Below, piece after piece: positions 1 through 8,125 of a stretch of DNA of 48,017 nucleotides; within the stretch, counting starts at the first letter, position 1, and each line of letters begins with the position of its first letter. A program made the translations under genes and the position numbers. The notes under the pieces were generated by a model. It saw nothing but the letters and a program-made list of their open reading frames with translations. It was not told where the DNA came from and searched no databases. The DNA comes from Thermoplasmatota archaeon (GTDB lineage: Archaea; Thermoplasmatota; E2; DHVEG-1): NCBI GenBank assembly GCA_030616985.1, contig JAUWWG010000002.1:1-48017 (forward strand), read 5' to 3'.

Positions 1-264
1 ATATGTATAATAGTTGACAATGAAGCATTGATAACTGGTGATACATTATTTATCGGAGATTGCGGAAGAACTGACTTACCAGGAGGTGACTTAGTTCAGA
101 TGTATAGAACGCTTAATGAAAAGATTATGTCTCTTCCGGACCATTTGATTGTATATCCCGGGCATGATTATGGCGATAAACCATTTGATACTCTTGGAAA
201 TCAAAAACGGACAAATAAAACATTACTTACCAAGAATCTCAACGAATTTTCAAAAATTCCTTAA
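1..264 (+). CDS. MBL-fold hydrolase, persulfide dioxygenase (ETHE1)-like, C-terminal part
   Basis: The frame is open from the first base of the window, so the gene is cut by the window edge and only the last 87 residues are seen. They hold the metal-ligand segment TGDTLFIGDCGRTDLPGGD and the late YPGHDYG motif of the glyoxalase II / ETHE1 branch of metallo-beta-lactamase fold proteins. In that family these residues bind the metal, and the proteins oxidise glutathione persulfide or hydrolyse thioesters. The GRTDLPGGD form favours the persulfide dioxygenase branch. Whether a rhodanese domain precedes it cannot be seen. The 3' end overlaps the convergent arylsulfotransferase-like gene by 26 nt. 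Confidence 0.8.
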   Translation: MCIIVDNEALITGDTLFIGDCGRTDLPGGDLVQMYRTLNEKIMSLPDHLIVYPGHDYGDKPFDTLGNQKRTNKTLLTKNLNEFSKIP

Positions 265-1732
265 CTATTTTCAACACCTTTTTATCCTCATCTACATAGA
301 TAGTATTACCTTCATTGTTTTCATAATTGGTATAAAATTGTTTAGGATTCAATGTATTTTCTTTTTTAAAAATTTTATTTTCAATACCAACTGAGAGTTT
401 ACCAATACCAGGATAATCTAATGGATAACGATTAATTTTAAAAACCAGATTATTCCAACCAATCAATTTAAGTGGAAACAGATTGAAATATATCCACACA
501 ATCTTTTTATCGTAAGTAACTTCGAAAAAAACACCACTTGCTGAACAAATCAATGTATTGCCATTAGGGAGGCGCTGAGCACCAGATTGACCAGAGGCAT
601 AAAAATCAGATGGGTTAGGAGCAGTATATATCCATATGGGCTCATCAGGTCCAAATGCTGAACCAGGTTCAAGGTAATAATTACCATTATTGTCAACAGG
701 TGGAACAATCTCTATTACTGATGAATAATCCTCTCCAGGTTGTCTAAAACCATTATGAAAAACCGTAATATGTCCTTCTCCAGGGCATCCAGGCTCAATC
801 CATCTAGCATCATGCTGACCATAAAATTTTTTATCCTCAACATCTCCTGATCGATAGTACTGAGGATTACCCCAGCGGTATAGAAGATCGCCACCTCTTC
901 CACTCTTACCACCAGTATGACCAGAAGCTTCCTCAGTTGTTGTACTATGGTCTATTACCCATATTTCTGCTTGGGCGCCTGCGCTTAAAAGAATTTGGTC
1001 AAATTCTTCATGATAATCAATAGAGTTGATATGATTCCAATCTCTACCTGAATCCTTTGCCATAAAATTAATATCAATTAACTCAGGATGATCTGATACT
1101 ATTCCATAATTATCTTTTGAGGGATCATAATCTTGTATTAGATGATCCCAGACATGCCACTCCCAAACAATATTACCACTCTCTGGTCCATTAGGCTCTA
1201 CTTCAATTATATGATCAGGCCAAATAATTTCATCTGAAATAAATTCAGGATTACAGCCTGCAGCTATAGCATCATCACGAGTTTTAAGCTCCCAAGCAAT
1301 CATCAAAATATTTCCATTTGGTAAAGGTTCAATATCATGATGAATACATTGAGTACTGTTTGCATATACAAAATTCCAGATGCGAGTACCATTCCAATCA
1401 AACATTTCAACACGGCCAGTATCTCCTGCACCAATGATAAGGTCTGGTTTAATTGCATAATCAGATCGTAGAAGATTACCGTTTTCAAGTAGATACGTTG
1501 ACATCGCAGGTGCATATTGACTACGCCATTTATGGACAATTCTTCCACTGTTATTAATCAAATATGTAATTGTTGAATACCAGGGTGTGAACAGTGTATA
1601 TCCTTCATATGGTTCTCCTACTGATAGATATAGGGATTTCTCTTTGTTTGTTTTATAACTAGATCCAATTGGTATAAAACTTGTAAATAAGAAAAGAAGT
1701 ATAACCGCAAATACAAGGATTTTTTTGAACAG
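239..1732 (-). CDS. Secreted arylsulfotransferase (ASST)-like protein
   Basis: About 497 residues. The body matches the arylsulfotransferase-type beta-propeller family: a CIHHDIEPLPNGNILMIAWE segment, DWNHINSIDYHE, then YGQHDARWIEPG and HITVFHNGFRQPGE. ASST enzymes transfer sulfate between phenols through a catalytic His; here I infer only an exported propeller enzyme of that fold. The reading frame runs 57 codons upstream of the first TTG (1561) and encodes a clear signal peptide (FKKILVFAVILLFLFTSF). No ATG, GTG or TTG exists in that extension; a stop lies only four codons above CTG 1732-1730, which has GGAGGT six bases upstream. I therefore take CTG as the start. The C-terminal 60 residues are divergent and Lys-rich. 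Confidence 0.75.
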   Translation of the reverse strand: MFKKILVFAVILLFLFTSFIPIGSSYKTNKEKSLYLSVGEPYEGYTLFTPWYSTITYLINNSGRIVHKWRSQYAPAMSTYLLENGNLLRSDYAIKPDLIIGAGDTGRVEMFDWNGTRIWNFVYANSTQCIHHDIEPLPNGNILMIAWELKTRDDAIAAGCNPEFISDEIIWPDHIIEVEPNGPESGNIVWEWHVWDHLIQDYDPSKDNYGIVSDHPELIDINFMAKDSGRDWNHINSIDYHEEFDQILLSAGAQAEIWVIDHSTTTEEASGHTGGKSGRGGDLLYRWGNPQYYRSGDVEDKKFYGQHDARWIEPGCPGEGHITVFHNGFRQPGEDYSSVIEIVPPVDNNGNYYLEPGSAFGPDEPIWIYTAPNPSDFYASGQSGAQRLPNGNTLICSASGVFFEVTYDKKIVWIYFNLFPLKLIGWNNLVFKINRYPLDYPGIGKLSVGIENKIFKKENTLNPKQFYTNYENNEGNTIYVDEDKKVLKIVKEFLKIR

Positions 1733-1880
1733 ATTTGTACCTCCCTATTAAATATTATCAAAGTTTTACATTTTAAATTTTACTATAAAGGTAATATTAA
1801 AGTGATTTATATTTTAAATATTAGATGAAATTGAACAATTGTTACCCGTTTTTAAAAATAATTATTGCGCAAAACACCTA

Positions 1881-2008
1881 TTTAATGTGCAAATGCAATT
1901 ACGAATGATTGAAAATCGAATTAATGTGCAAAGCCGTCGAGGGGGGCTTTGCATTTTTATTCACTAAAACTGGGTAATAAAAGTGCAGAAACGGGAATTA
2001 AAGTGCAG
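1881..2008. repeat. Dispersed GTGCA repeat array, copy set 1
   Basis: TTTAATGTGCAAA at 1881, AATTAATGTGCAAA at 1919, AATAAAAGTGCAG at 1976 and AATTAAAGTGCAG at 1996. The last two are spaced exactly 20 bp. A second pair with the same spacing and orientation lies at 4792 and 4812, beyond the C25 peptidase gene. Multiple short repeats like these occur at the ends of some IS elements (IS21 family), so they may be relics of such ends; a regulatory array is the alternative. Confidence 0.5.
1927..1953 (+). terminator. Hairpin followed by T-rich tract
   Basis: TGCAAAGCC (1927-1935) and GGCTTTGCA (1945-1953) are perfect 9-bp inverted repeats with a 9-nt loop, followed by TTTTTATT. The form is that of an intrinsic terminator, but no plus-strand gene ends upstream. 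It may belong to a lost mobile element or an unannotated short transcript. Confidence 0.4.
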
Positions 2009-2124
2009 AGGGGATGGGTTTAAATATAATAAAAAATAGAATGATCCCTGTTTTTTTCTGTATGGAAACATTAAAATTATAATATGAGATATTAAATTTG
2101 AAAAAGAAGTAAAAGAGGGTATAT

Positions 2125-4710
2125 ATGAAGAAATTTATTACTTTAGTGATTGTTTGGGCTGTAATATTTAGTGGATTATTAGCTAGTTCTTCTTCAATAG
2201 TAAATATAGATGATATTGATGATTATGATGAACAGATAATAGTTATTTCTCATTCATTTCCTAAAGAAGATGAAATCAAATTGATAAACACAAATGATGG
2301 CACAAGACTAGTAATTGATGGTTTTAATTATTTGACAGAAATTGGAAAGCCAATGCATCCTGTCAAAAATATGTTAATTGCATTACCACCAGGGGCTATT
2401 TATGATAATGTTGAGATTATAAAAAATAACCCTATGGAATTAAATGGAATTTACGATATAATGCCATATCCAATTATCGTTCCTCTGGATACTGATAGGA
2501 TTTTGTTAGAAACTATACAAGATGAATGGAATGAAAATTATAAAAACACATATTATTCCTCGAATTTTTATCCTGAAGAAATTGTAAATATAAAAAATAC
2601 AGGTACATTACGAAAATATTCTTATGTGTCTCTATCTGTTTGCCCTTTTAGATATTTGCCAGAATCAGGTAAATTATTTTATTTTGAATCTTGCAAGATT
2701 ATAATTCATTTTTCTTATCCTGAAAATAACGAGGTTTTTAGAGGAATTAATGAAGTAAAAAATGATGATCTTTTTGATGATAAGGCAGCAAGTTTATTTA
2801 TTAATTTTGAACAAATCAAAGACTTATACGAACCTGATGATAAAGATATTATTTCCAGTTTTAACACATTTGATTATGTAATTATAACAACTGATGATTT
2901 TGTTGATTTGGTCGCTAATTCCGATTTTTTTAACTGGAAGACCGAACTTGGTTTTAATGTAAGAATTATATCTATTTCCGATCCTCTTATTACTAGTCAA
3001 TCTGGAAAGGATTTAACTGAGCAAATCCGTAATTTTCTAAGGGAATATTATATCATATGGAGCATTAAGTATGTACTTCTTGTTGGAGATTATACAAATA
3101 TTCCTATGCGTTATTGTTCTCCTAATCCACATTCGTTAGTAGGTACTGTACCCACTGATATATACTATGCTGATCTTTCTTTACCTGATGAGGATTCATG
3201 GGATTCCGATGGTGATGGTTATTATGGGGTTTATGGATATGATAATCCTGATTTTCTAGCTGAAGTTTATGTTGGTAGAATACCGACAAGTGATGTTTCA
3301 AGGATTTCTTATACACTTGATAAAATAGTATCATTTGAACAGGATACAGGAGATTGGAAGAATAATGCTCTTATGGGAGGTGCAATGTTGTTTTATGCAA
3401 ATGAAGATCATGATGAAGAAATTGATTTTGATATTGATGGTGCACGTCTCGTTGATTTTATAGAAAAGGATATGATGGATGGTTGGACGACTAGTCATTA
3501 TTGTGAACATGAAGGGCTTTCTCCATCTGTTTACCCTTTTGATCCTCTTACTGAGCAAGCATTTACAGCAGATTGGCGGAATGGAAAGTACGCGGTTATT
3601 AACTGGGCAGCTCATGGTGCACCAGCGAGTATTGGTCGTGTGATCTGGGAGTGGGATGATGGAGATGGTGTTCCTGAACATGAAAATGGAGAGCTTACAT
3701 GGGGTAGTTTTCTAAGCACGTATTCTAATCTGGAAGCGGATTATCCATCTATTGTTTTTGCAGTTTCATGTAATGTCGGGCATCCTGAACCAACTAATGA
3801 TGGGAATCTTGGAATTGACATGCTTACAAAAGAATCATTTGGAGCAGCAGTAGCAGTATGCAGCGCTACACGCGGTGCTGCGGTTTCAGCTGATTGGGTA
3901 TCATCTCATTCTGGAGCAGAAGCACTCTGTTATGAGTTTAATAATTTCTTAATTAATAGTTCATATGGTCCTCAGCCTATTGGTGATGCTCTATATGATT
4001 CTAAGTTTTATGTACATGATAATTTTGGTTGGGATCATCAATATGAATTCATGAATATGTACGATTATAACCTTTATGGGGATCCATCAATGATTAGATG
4101 GGGAACAGATGATGGTTCACCACTTGTCCCTATGATTAATGGACCAATAAATGGTAAAACAGGTATTGATTATGATTATACATTCAGGTCTATAGATCCA
4201 ACAGAGGATAAATTATTTTATTATATTGATTGGGGAGATGGCAATATCGAAGAATGGATTGGGGCATATTCATCTGGTGAAGAAGTTGTTGTATCGCATA
4301 AATGGTCTCAGGATGGAACTTGGATAATAAAAGTAAAAGCAAAAGATACAGATGATTTAGAAAGCGACTGGGCCACTCTTGAAGTATCAATGCCAAAAAA
4401 CAAAGGAAAAAAAGTAGGTAGAGGCACATTTCAAGCAAGCCTTGGATTGAGAAGAAATGAAAGACCAATGCTTGATCTCCAAGGTGCTTATCATAACAGA
4501 GGAAGGATTATTATTGTACAAGGATGTGAAGATAATAGGTTCTCAGGAATATTCAGAGGAAATGTTTTCATGATTCGAACACAACTTAGAGGAAGAACAC
4601 AGACAATATTTGGACAATGCAGATTTGATGAAAATCATAGCTCATTTTCAGGGGCATGGAATAGTCGAATCCTTCAAAGTAGAGGATGGATAACAGGAGC
4701 ATTCAATTAA
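2125..4710 (+). CDS. Secreted C25 (gingipain-type) cysteine peptidase with PKD domain
   Basis: 861 residues. The N-terminus has a signal peptide (KKFITLVIVWAVIFSGLLA). Residues about 25-240 resemble a gingipain propeptide region. The C25 catalytic domain spans about 245-655: YVLLVGDYTNIPMRY, then the catalytic pair as His497 in INWAAHGAP and Cys549 in VFAVSCNVG. A PKD-type beta-sandwich follows at about 661-755 (YYIDWGDGN, SHKWSQDGTW). The last ~100 residues form a separate Gly/Arg/Phe-rich domain ending GWITGAFN that I do not recognise. ATG 2125 follows AGAGGG at good spacing. The protein likely acts outside the cell in protein degradation. No PGF-CTERM-like tail is present. It is flanked on both sides by the same short repeats. 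Confidence 0.85.
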   Translation: MKKFITLVIVWAVIFSGLLASSSSIVNIDDIDDYDEQIIVISHSFPKEDEIKLINTNDGTRLVIDGFNYLTEIGKPMHPVKNMLIALPPGAIYDNVEIIKNNPMELNGIYDIMPYPIIVPLDTDRILLETIQDEWNENYKNTYYSSNFYPEEIVNIKNTGTLRKYSYVSLSVCPFRYLPESGKLFYFESCKIIIHFSYPENNEVFRGINEVKNDDLFDDKAASLFINFEQIKDLYEPDDKDIISSFNTFDYVIITTDDFVDLVANSDFFNWKTELGFNVRIISISDPLITSQSGKDLTEQIRNFLREYYIIWSIKYVLLVGDYTNIPMRYCSPNPHSLVGTVPTDIYYADLSLPDEDSWDSDGDGYYGVYGYDNPDFLAEVYVGRIPTSDVSRISYTLDKIVSFEQDTGDWKNNALMGGAMLFYANEDHDEEIDFDIDGARLVDFIEKDMMDGWTTSHYCEHEGLSPSVYPFDPLTEQAFTADWRNGKYAVINWAAHGAPASIGRVIWEWDDGDGVPEHENGELTWGSFLSTYSNLEADYPSIVFAVSCNVGHPEPTNDGNLGIDMLTKESFGAAVAVCSATRGAAVSADWVSSHSGAEALCYEFNNFLINSSYGPQPIGDALYDSKFYVHDNFGWDHQYEFMNMYDYNLYGDPSMIRWGTDDGSPLVPMINGPINGKTGIDYDYTFRSIDPTEDKLFYYIDWGDGNIEEWIGAYSSGEEVVVSHKWSQDGTWIIKVKAKDTDDLESDWATLEVSMPKNKGKKVGRGTFQASLGLRRNERPMLDLQGAYHNRGRIIIVQGCEDNRFSGIFRGNVFMIRTQLRGRTQTIFGQCRFDENHSSFSGAWNSRILQSRGWITGAFN

Positions 4711-5046
4711 AAAACTAAAACTCTCATTTTTTTTCAAACTGGTTAATATTAGCACGTGTTTGATGTTTGCCTTTTCTCGATAGCAAAATGGAATAAAAGT
4801 GCAAAAACATGAATAAAAATGCAGAAGCGGAATCTGTATCCGTATAGAAGAGCATCGTCATTCGACCTCGCCATCAAAACCAAAATTAATAAAACCGAGG
4901 CGATAGATAAAGTCAACGTAAAAAATTGATTGCAACACGAGATAATGTGTTATGGGAAAGAAAAAGAGAGTTTTTCTCTCATGACAGAATTATCATAGAA
5001 GAAAAAAGAGGCGGCTTTAAAAGCCAAATATTAGAAAACGTCAGAA
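4711..5046. other. Intergenic region with repeat relics
   Basis: 336 nt between the convergent C25 peptidase and helical-repeat genes. It contains the 20-bp-period repeat pair at 4792-4823, a small hairpin GGCTTTAAAAGCC near 5012, and a frame at 4926-5114 without a credible start or family. Broken frames around 4850-5060 read as charged peptide pieces and might be a decayed gene; I cannot assign it. Confidence 0.4.
4792..4823. repeat. Dispersed GTGCA repeat array, copy set 2
   Basis: AATAAAAGTGCA at 4792-4803 and AATAAAAATGCA at 4812-4823, 20 bp apart. They match the pair at 1976/1996 in sequence, spacing and orientation, so the C25 peptidase gene is flanked by direct copies of this module. 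Confidence 0.5.
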
Positions 5047-5772
5047 TCAAAGTTGACGCAATAAATCTAGTAGTTCCCACCGTATTTCTCGTATTTCTTC
5101 CCGTTTATTCCTAATTTGCTCCTGTTGTTCCTCTGTTAAATCGGGAAGTTCAATGTCATGGTCTAGCAATATAGTTCTTATTTCCTCTCTTATTTCACCC
5201 TTCTGCTCTTCCGTAAGTTCAGGTATATCGAATCCATATCTCTCTAGCACGTTCTTAACCTCATCTCGAATTTCCTCACGACTTGCACCATCTCGGAACA
5301 TTTCACGGGCTGTATTTTTGATTTCACCCTTCTGCTCTTCAGTTAATTCAACAAAGACAAACCCATATCCTTCGAGAAGAGATATAATCTCCGCCTTAAT
5401 TTGCTCTTTCTCCGTCTCTGATAAATCTGGTAGATCTACGCCAAATTCAATGAGTAAAATTTTGATTTCATCTCGAATTTCCTCACGACTTGCTCCTTGC
5501 ATCCTAAAATATTGCACTGTAATTGCGATCTGTCTTTTCTCCCCTCTTGATAGGTCAGGAAGATCTACGCCAAAGTCCTCTACCATTTGTTTCAATTCTT
5601 CACGTGCGTGTTTCAGCTCTCTTAATTTCCTTAAAAACTGTAGTCTCACTCCCAATCCTGGATACCCTGTGTCTTCAATGATTTGTGCGGCAACGACAGT
5701 TGTACCTAGGGTTGCTACTAACATTGAAACAATCAGAATCCCCGTCCATTTTTTGGTATTCAATTTCTTCAT
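5047..5772 (-). CDS. Secreted charged helical-repeat protein
   Basis: 241 residues; I do not recognise a named family. The N-terminus is a signal peptide (WTGILIVSMLVATLGTTVVAA). The rest is a run of roughly 34-residue units built on a core like FGVDLPDLSETEKEQI followed by an amphipathic charged helix (GASREEIRDEIK). Four to five units are visible, at about residues 65, 110, 145, 180 and 210, some truncated. Two pairs of units pair up as a 69-residue superunit that is also repeated at DNA level. The start is firm: AAAGGAGGT lies just upstream of ATG 5772. It is probably an exported, alpha-helical, metal- or surface-interacting protein, but no function can be assigned. Confidence 0.75.
   Translation of the reverse strand: MKKLNTKKWTGILIVSMLVATLGTTVVAAQIIEDTGYPGLGVRLQFLRKLRELKHAREELKQMVEDFGVDLPDLSRGEKRQIAITVQYFRMQGASREEIRDEIKILLIEFGVDLPDLSETEKEQIKAEIISLLEGYGFVFVELTEEQKGEIKNTAREMFRDGASREEIRDEVKNVLERYGFDIPELTEEQKGEIREEIRTILLDHDIELPDLTEEQQEQIRNKREEIREIRWELLDLLRQL
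5261..5493 (-). repeat. Internal DNA repeat in helical-repeat gene
   Basis: A 26-bp stretch at 5261-5286 is identical to 5468-5493, a distance of 207 bp or 69 codons. A second pair of 20 identical bases lies near 5202 and 5321. The identity at nucleotide level points to recent unit duplication or gene conversion. Confidence 0.8.
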
Positions 5773-5868
5773 TTTTTATACCTCCTTTTTGAAAAATACA
5801 TTGTCGTGATTGATTTATATCATTTCTTCCCAATTTATTCCCAATTCTATCCCAAAACTCACATTACT

Positions 5869-5996
5869 TTGGCGTTAAAACCAATATTATCACTGCGATA
5901 GGTGTTACCTTAGGTTATTGTGCTGATTTACTATATGGGCAATGGTCAAACTTACGTTTTATCGTTGAGAAACATGATTTGAATCAATATCTATAA
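5869..5996 (+). pseudogene. Possible 3' remnant of an unidentified gene
   Basis: In the gap before the GNAT gene a plus-strand frame reads HYFGVKTNIITAIGVTLGYC and continues to FIVEKHDLNQYL and a TAA at 5994-5996. The composition looks like real protein, yet no start codon, ribosome-binding site or family is evident. It could be the tail of a decayed gene. Low confidence. Confidence 0.25.
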
Positions 5997-6021
5997 TCTC
6001 TATAATGTCTGTAAAAATTAT

Positions 6022-6780
6022 TTATTCTATCTCTTTATTGATAAGATTAAGAAATCTTGTATTGGAAATATAATGGTCTATGAGGAGTTTTCCATTATAT
6101 ACTAAATTGAATGTAGTGTATATTGAGGAGGCGTTTTGTGCCTGCTCTGCATTTTTTAATTCGGTCACTTTTAGTTCCAAACCCTTTTTCTTTGTGGTTT
6201 CGCTTAGTTCTTTAATGGATCTGGCAACCCACGGGCATTGATTTGAATAGATGATATTCAGTCCTTCGTATTTGCTAAGTTGCTTTTCCCAATCATTGAA
6301 TTTTGGCAAAGGTCCTTCCTTTAAGATTTTAACCATCAATTCAAATGAGGGTTTGGCACTAGTTATAGACTTAAATTCATTTTTTAAAAAAAGATCTTTA
6401 CCTGCCATGAACGGACCTTCACTTGTAATCACAGCAACACCATATTTCCCTTCCTTCTTTGCATCCTTAATGCATTCTTTGACTAGGAGTGAACCATATC
6501 CCTTTTCCTTGTGTTTGTTCGGAGAAATCCATATGCAGTGTATAAACATATATCCCTTTGCATCAACAGCTCTCCATGCATGCTCTCCCGGCACGTATTC
6601 AATAAAACCAATACATTTTGTTTCCAAATATAATAGCTTAATTTTCAGGCCTTCGGAAAAACGCTTTTTTAGCCACTCAAGCTTTATTTGATAGCCTTCA
6701 TTTTTTGGATTTAGAAAGCATTTAGGTGGATATTGAGAAATATTGTTTTCGTCAACGTCTATGATTACAACGTCTGGCAT
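6022..6780 (-). CDS. GNAT acetyltransferase with C-terminal YoaP domain
   Basis: 252 residues. The N-terminal half is a GNAT fold: GFIEYVPGEHAWRAVDA, FIHCIWISPNKHKEKGYGS with the acetyl-CoA loop (H-K-x-K-G-Y-G-S at about 91-99), and a following helix. The C-terminal ~80 residues match the YoaP-like thioredoxin-related domain (LNIIYSNQCPWVARSIKEL, with a single Cys in QCPW). Such proteins are widespread in clostridia and methanogens; their substrate is not known to me. ATG 6780 is the first in frame and gives a full-length protein. The gene is monocistronic, between a remnant and a NosD-like gene. Confidence 0.85.
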   Translation of the reverse strand: MPDVVIIDVDENNISQYPPKCFLNPKNEGYQIKLEWLKKRFSEGLKIKLLYLETKCIGFIEYVPGEHAWRAVDAKGYMFIHCIWISPNKHKEKGYGSLLVKECIKDAKKEGKYGVAVITSEGPFMAGKDLFLKNEFKSITSAKPSFELMVKILKEGPLPKFNDWEKQLSKYEGLNIIYSNQCPWVARSIKELSETTKKKGLELKVTELKNAEQAQNASSIYTTFNLVYNGKLLIDHYISNTRFLNLINKEIE

Positions 6781-6895
6781 AAAAAATAGTTATGGTAAGA
6801 TCTATTAAAATCTTTTAGATTTTTGGTTCTATGGTTATTGCAGTTCAACGATTGACGTTGCTGTCAACCTCTGAATACGACAGTCAATGTTTATC

Positions 6896-8125
6896 TCATG
6901 CCTGCATCTTCAGATCTTCTTCTATTTGATATGGTTCTCCTGCAGGATGCCAATCTAAATTTATTGGTAACGGGCTATACACATGTTCAAATGGTATTCC
7001 GGAGATGATTTTCGGTAGGAATCCTAAAAATCTAAATCGAAATCCAATCCAATCATTCCAATAGTTTTCCTTCCATCTGTTACTGAAGGATTGAATCAAA
7101 AATGCATTTTCATTACGATTTTCGATGAAATTATTGTGACAGATATAGTTATGATTTGAAAAATACTCACATATTACACCACAGTATTGATTATCTAAAA
7201 AATGGTTATGAGATATCTGGTTATTGGTCGAATAATAATCTAAAAGGAGTCCATGAAAATTATGAAACATAATGTTGTTTCTAATAATATTGTTATCTGA
7301 TGCCAACAAAGTAAATGCTCCATTGCTCTCTGCAAACCTTGAATCTTCGACAACGCAATGAGAACAAAACACCATGAGCACCATAAAATCAGCATTATTT
7401 ATTGATACGTTTCTCACGGTCATATTTGTACAATTGACGGCAATTAATTGCCCAACTTTTGATGGTACTTCAAAATCACTTTTATCTACATAATATAACA
7501 GAGGATTCCCATTGACGATATTATTGTCTATTGTGTGTACAAAATGTTTCTTCGATAGAGTCGGGCGTGTATGATAGCCAGTATCATATGGATACAAGGT
7601 AATGCCATCATTCTCAAAGGTATTATTCACAATTGTAAGGTTTGATGCCTGTTTACCAAAAATACCCAACCTATTATTTGATATTATATTGTCTCGAATA
7701 ATATTATGTGAATCTAATATCCTTACACCAGCTTTCCACCACAATCCTGCTTTCATGTCATAGCTACTATTCGTTATCGTAAATCCTGCCACGATCACTC
7801 TGGAAGTGGTTATTGTGACAGTGTCATTCTTTCTAAGGCCATTGATAATAGTACTGTGTTTATTTTCACCTTGAAGAACAATTGATTTATCGATAATTAC
7901 GGTTTCATTATAGGTACCATTGTATACAAATACTGTATCCCCGTTGCTTGTGTTATCGATTGCATCATTTATGCAGGAGTAGTTCCCAGGTCCCGTACCG
8001 CCAACATATAAAATTTGACCAGGGGGCGAATTATGTTGTTTCATTGCATTAGGTATAGTAGATGAAGTAACGCTCATTCCTATGAATAAAAATATAATTT
8101 CAAGTATCAGGGTTTTTTTCAGCAA
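6896..8125 (-). CDS. Secreted NosD-like right-handed beta-helix protein
   Basis: 409 residues beginning with a signal peptide (LKKTLILEIIFLFIGMSVTSS). Just after it comes the opening typical of NosD-type surface beta-helices, ILYVGGTGPGNYSCINDAID followed by GDTVFVYNGTYNETVIIDKS. Then come many Asn-rich coils (IIRDNIISNNRLGIFG, LTIVNNTF, NQISHNHFLDN) forming a parallel beta-helix. Family members bind or cleave extracellular polysaccharides or act in copper-enzyme maturation; here a cell-surface carbohydrate role is the more likely inference. The start is TTG 8125, with AGGAG eight bases upstream; no ATG lies near it. The C-terminus lacks a sorting tail or membrane anchor. Confidence 0.82.
   Translation of the reverse strand: MLKKTLILEIIFLFIGMSVTSSTIPNAMKQHNSPPGQILYVGGTGPGNYSCINDAIDNTSNGDTVFVYNGTYNETVIIDKSIVLQGENKHSTIINGLRKNDTVTITTSRVIVAGFTITNSSYDMKAGLWWKAGVRILDSHNIIRDNIISNNRLGIFGKQASNLTIVNNTFENDGITLYPYDTGYHTRPTLSKKHFVHTIDNNIVNGNPLLYYVDKSDFEVPSKVGQLIAVNCTNMTVRNVSINNADFMVLMVFCSHCVVEDSRFAESNGAFTLLASDNNIIRNNIMFHNFHGLLLDYYSTNNQISHNHFLDNQYCGVICEYFSNHNYICHNNFIENRNENAFLIQSFSNRWKENYWNDWIGFRFRFLGFLPKIISGIPFEHVYSPLPINLDWHPAGEPYQIEEDLKMQA

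Larger units (their letters stand above)
1733..2124. other. Divergent intergenic region with GTGCA repeats and hairpin
   Basis: The 392-nt gap between two divergent secreted-protein genes has no convincing ORF. It holds the divergent promoters, a series of (T/A)TAA(T/A)GTGCA(A/G) words at about 1881, 1921, 1976 and 1996, and a hairpin at 1927-1953. The 3' part near 2100 carries the AGAGGG ribosome-binding site of the C25 peptidase. Confidence 0.6.

Noticed and set aside
4926-5114. 62-aa plus-strand frame in the peptidase-helical gap
   Set aside because: Start codon lacks a ribosome-binding site and the end runs into the opposite gene; at best part of a decayed sequence.
5153-5809. 218-aa open frame on the plus strand
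   Set aside because: It is the antisense of the helical-repeat gene; long only because of the repeat codon bias, and Ser-rich without any family signal.
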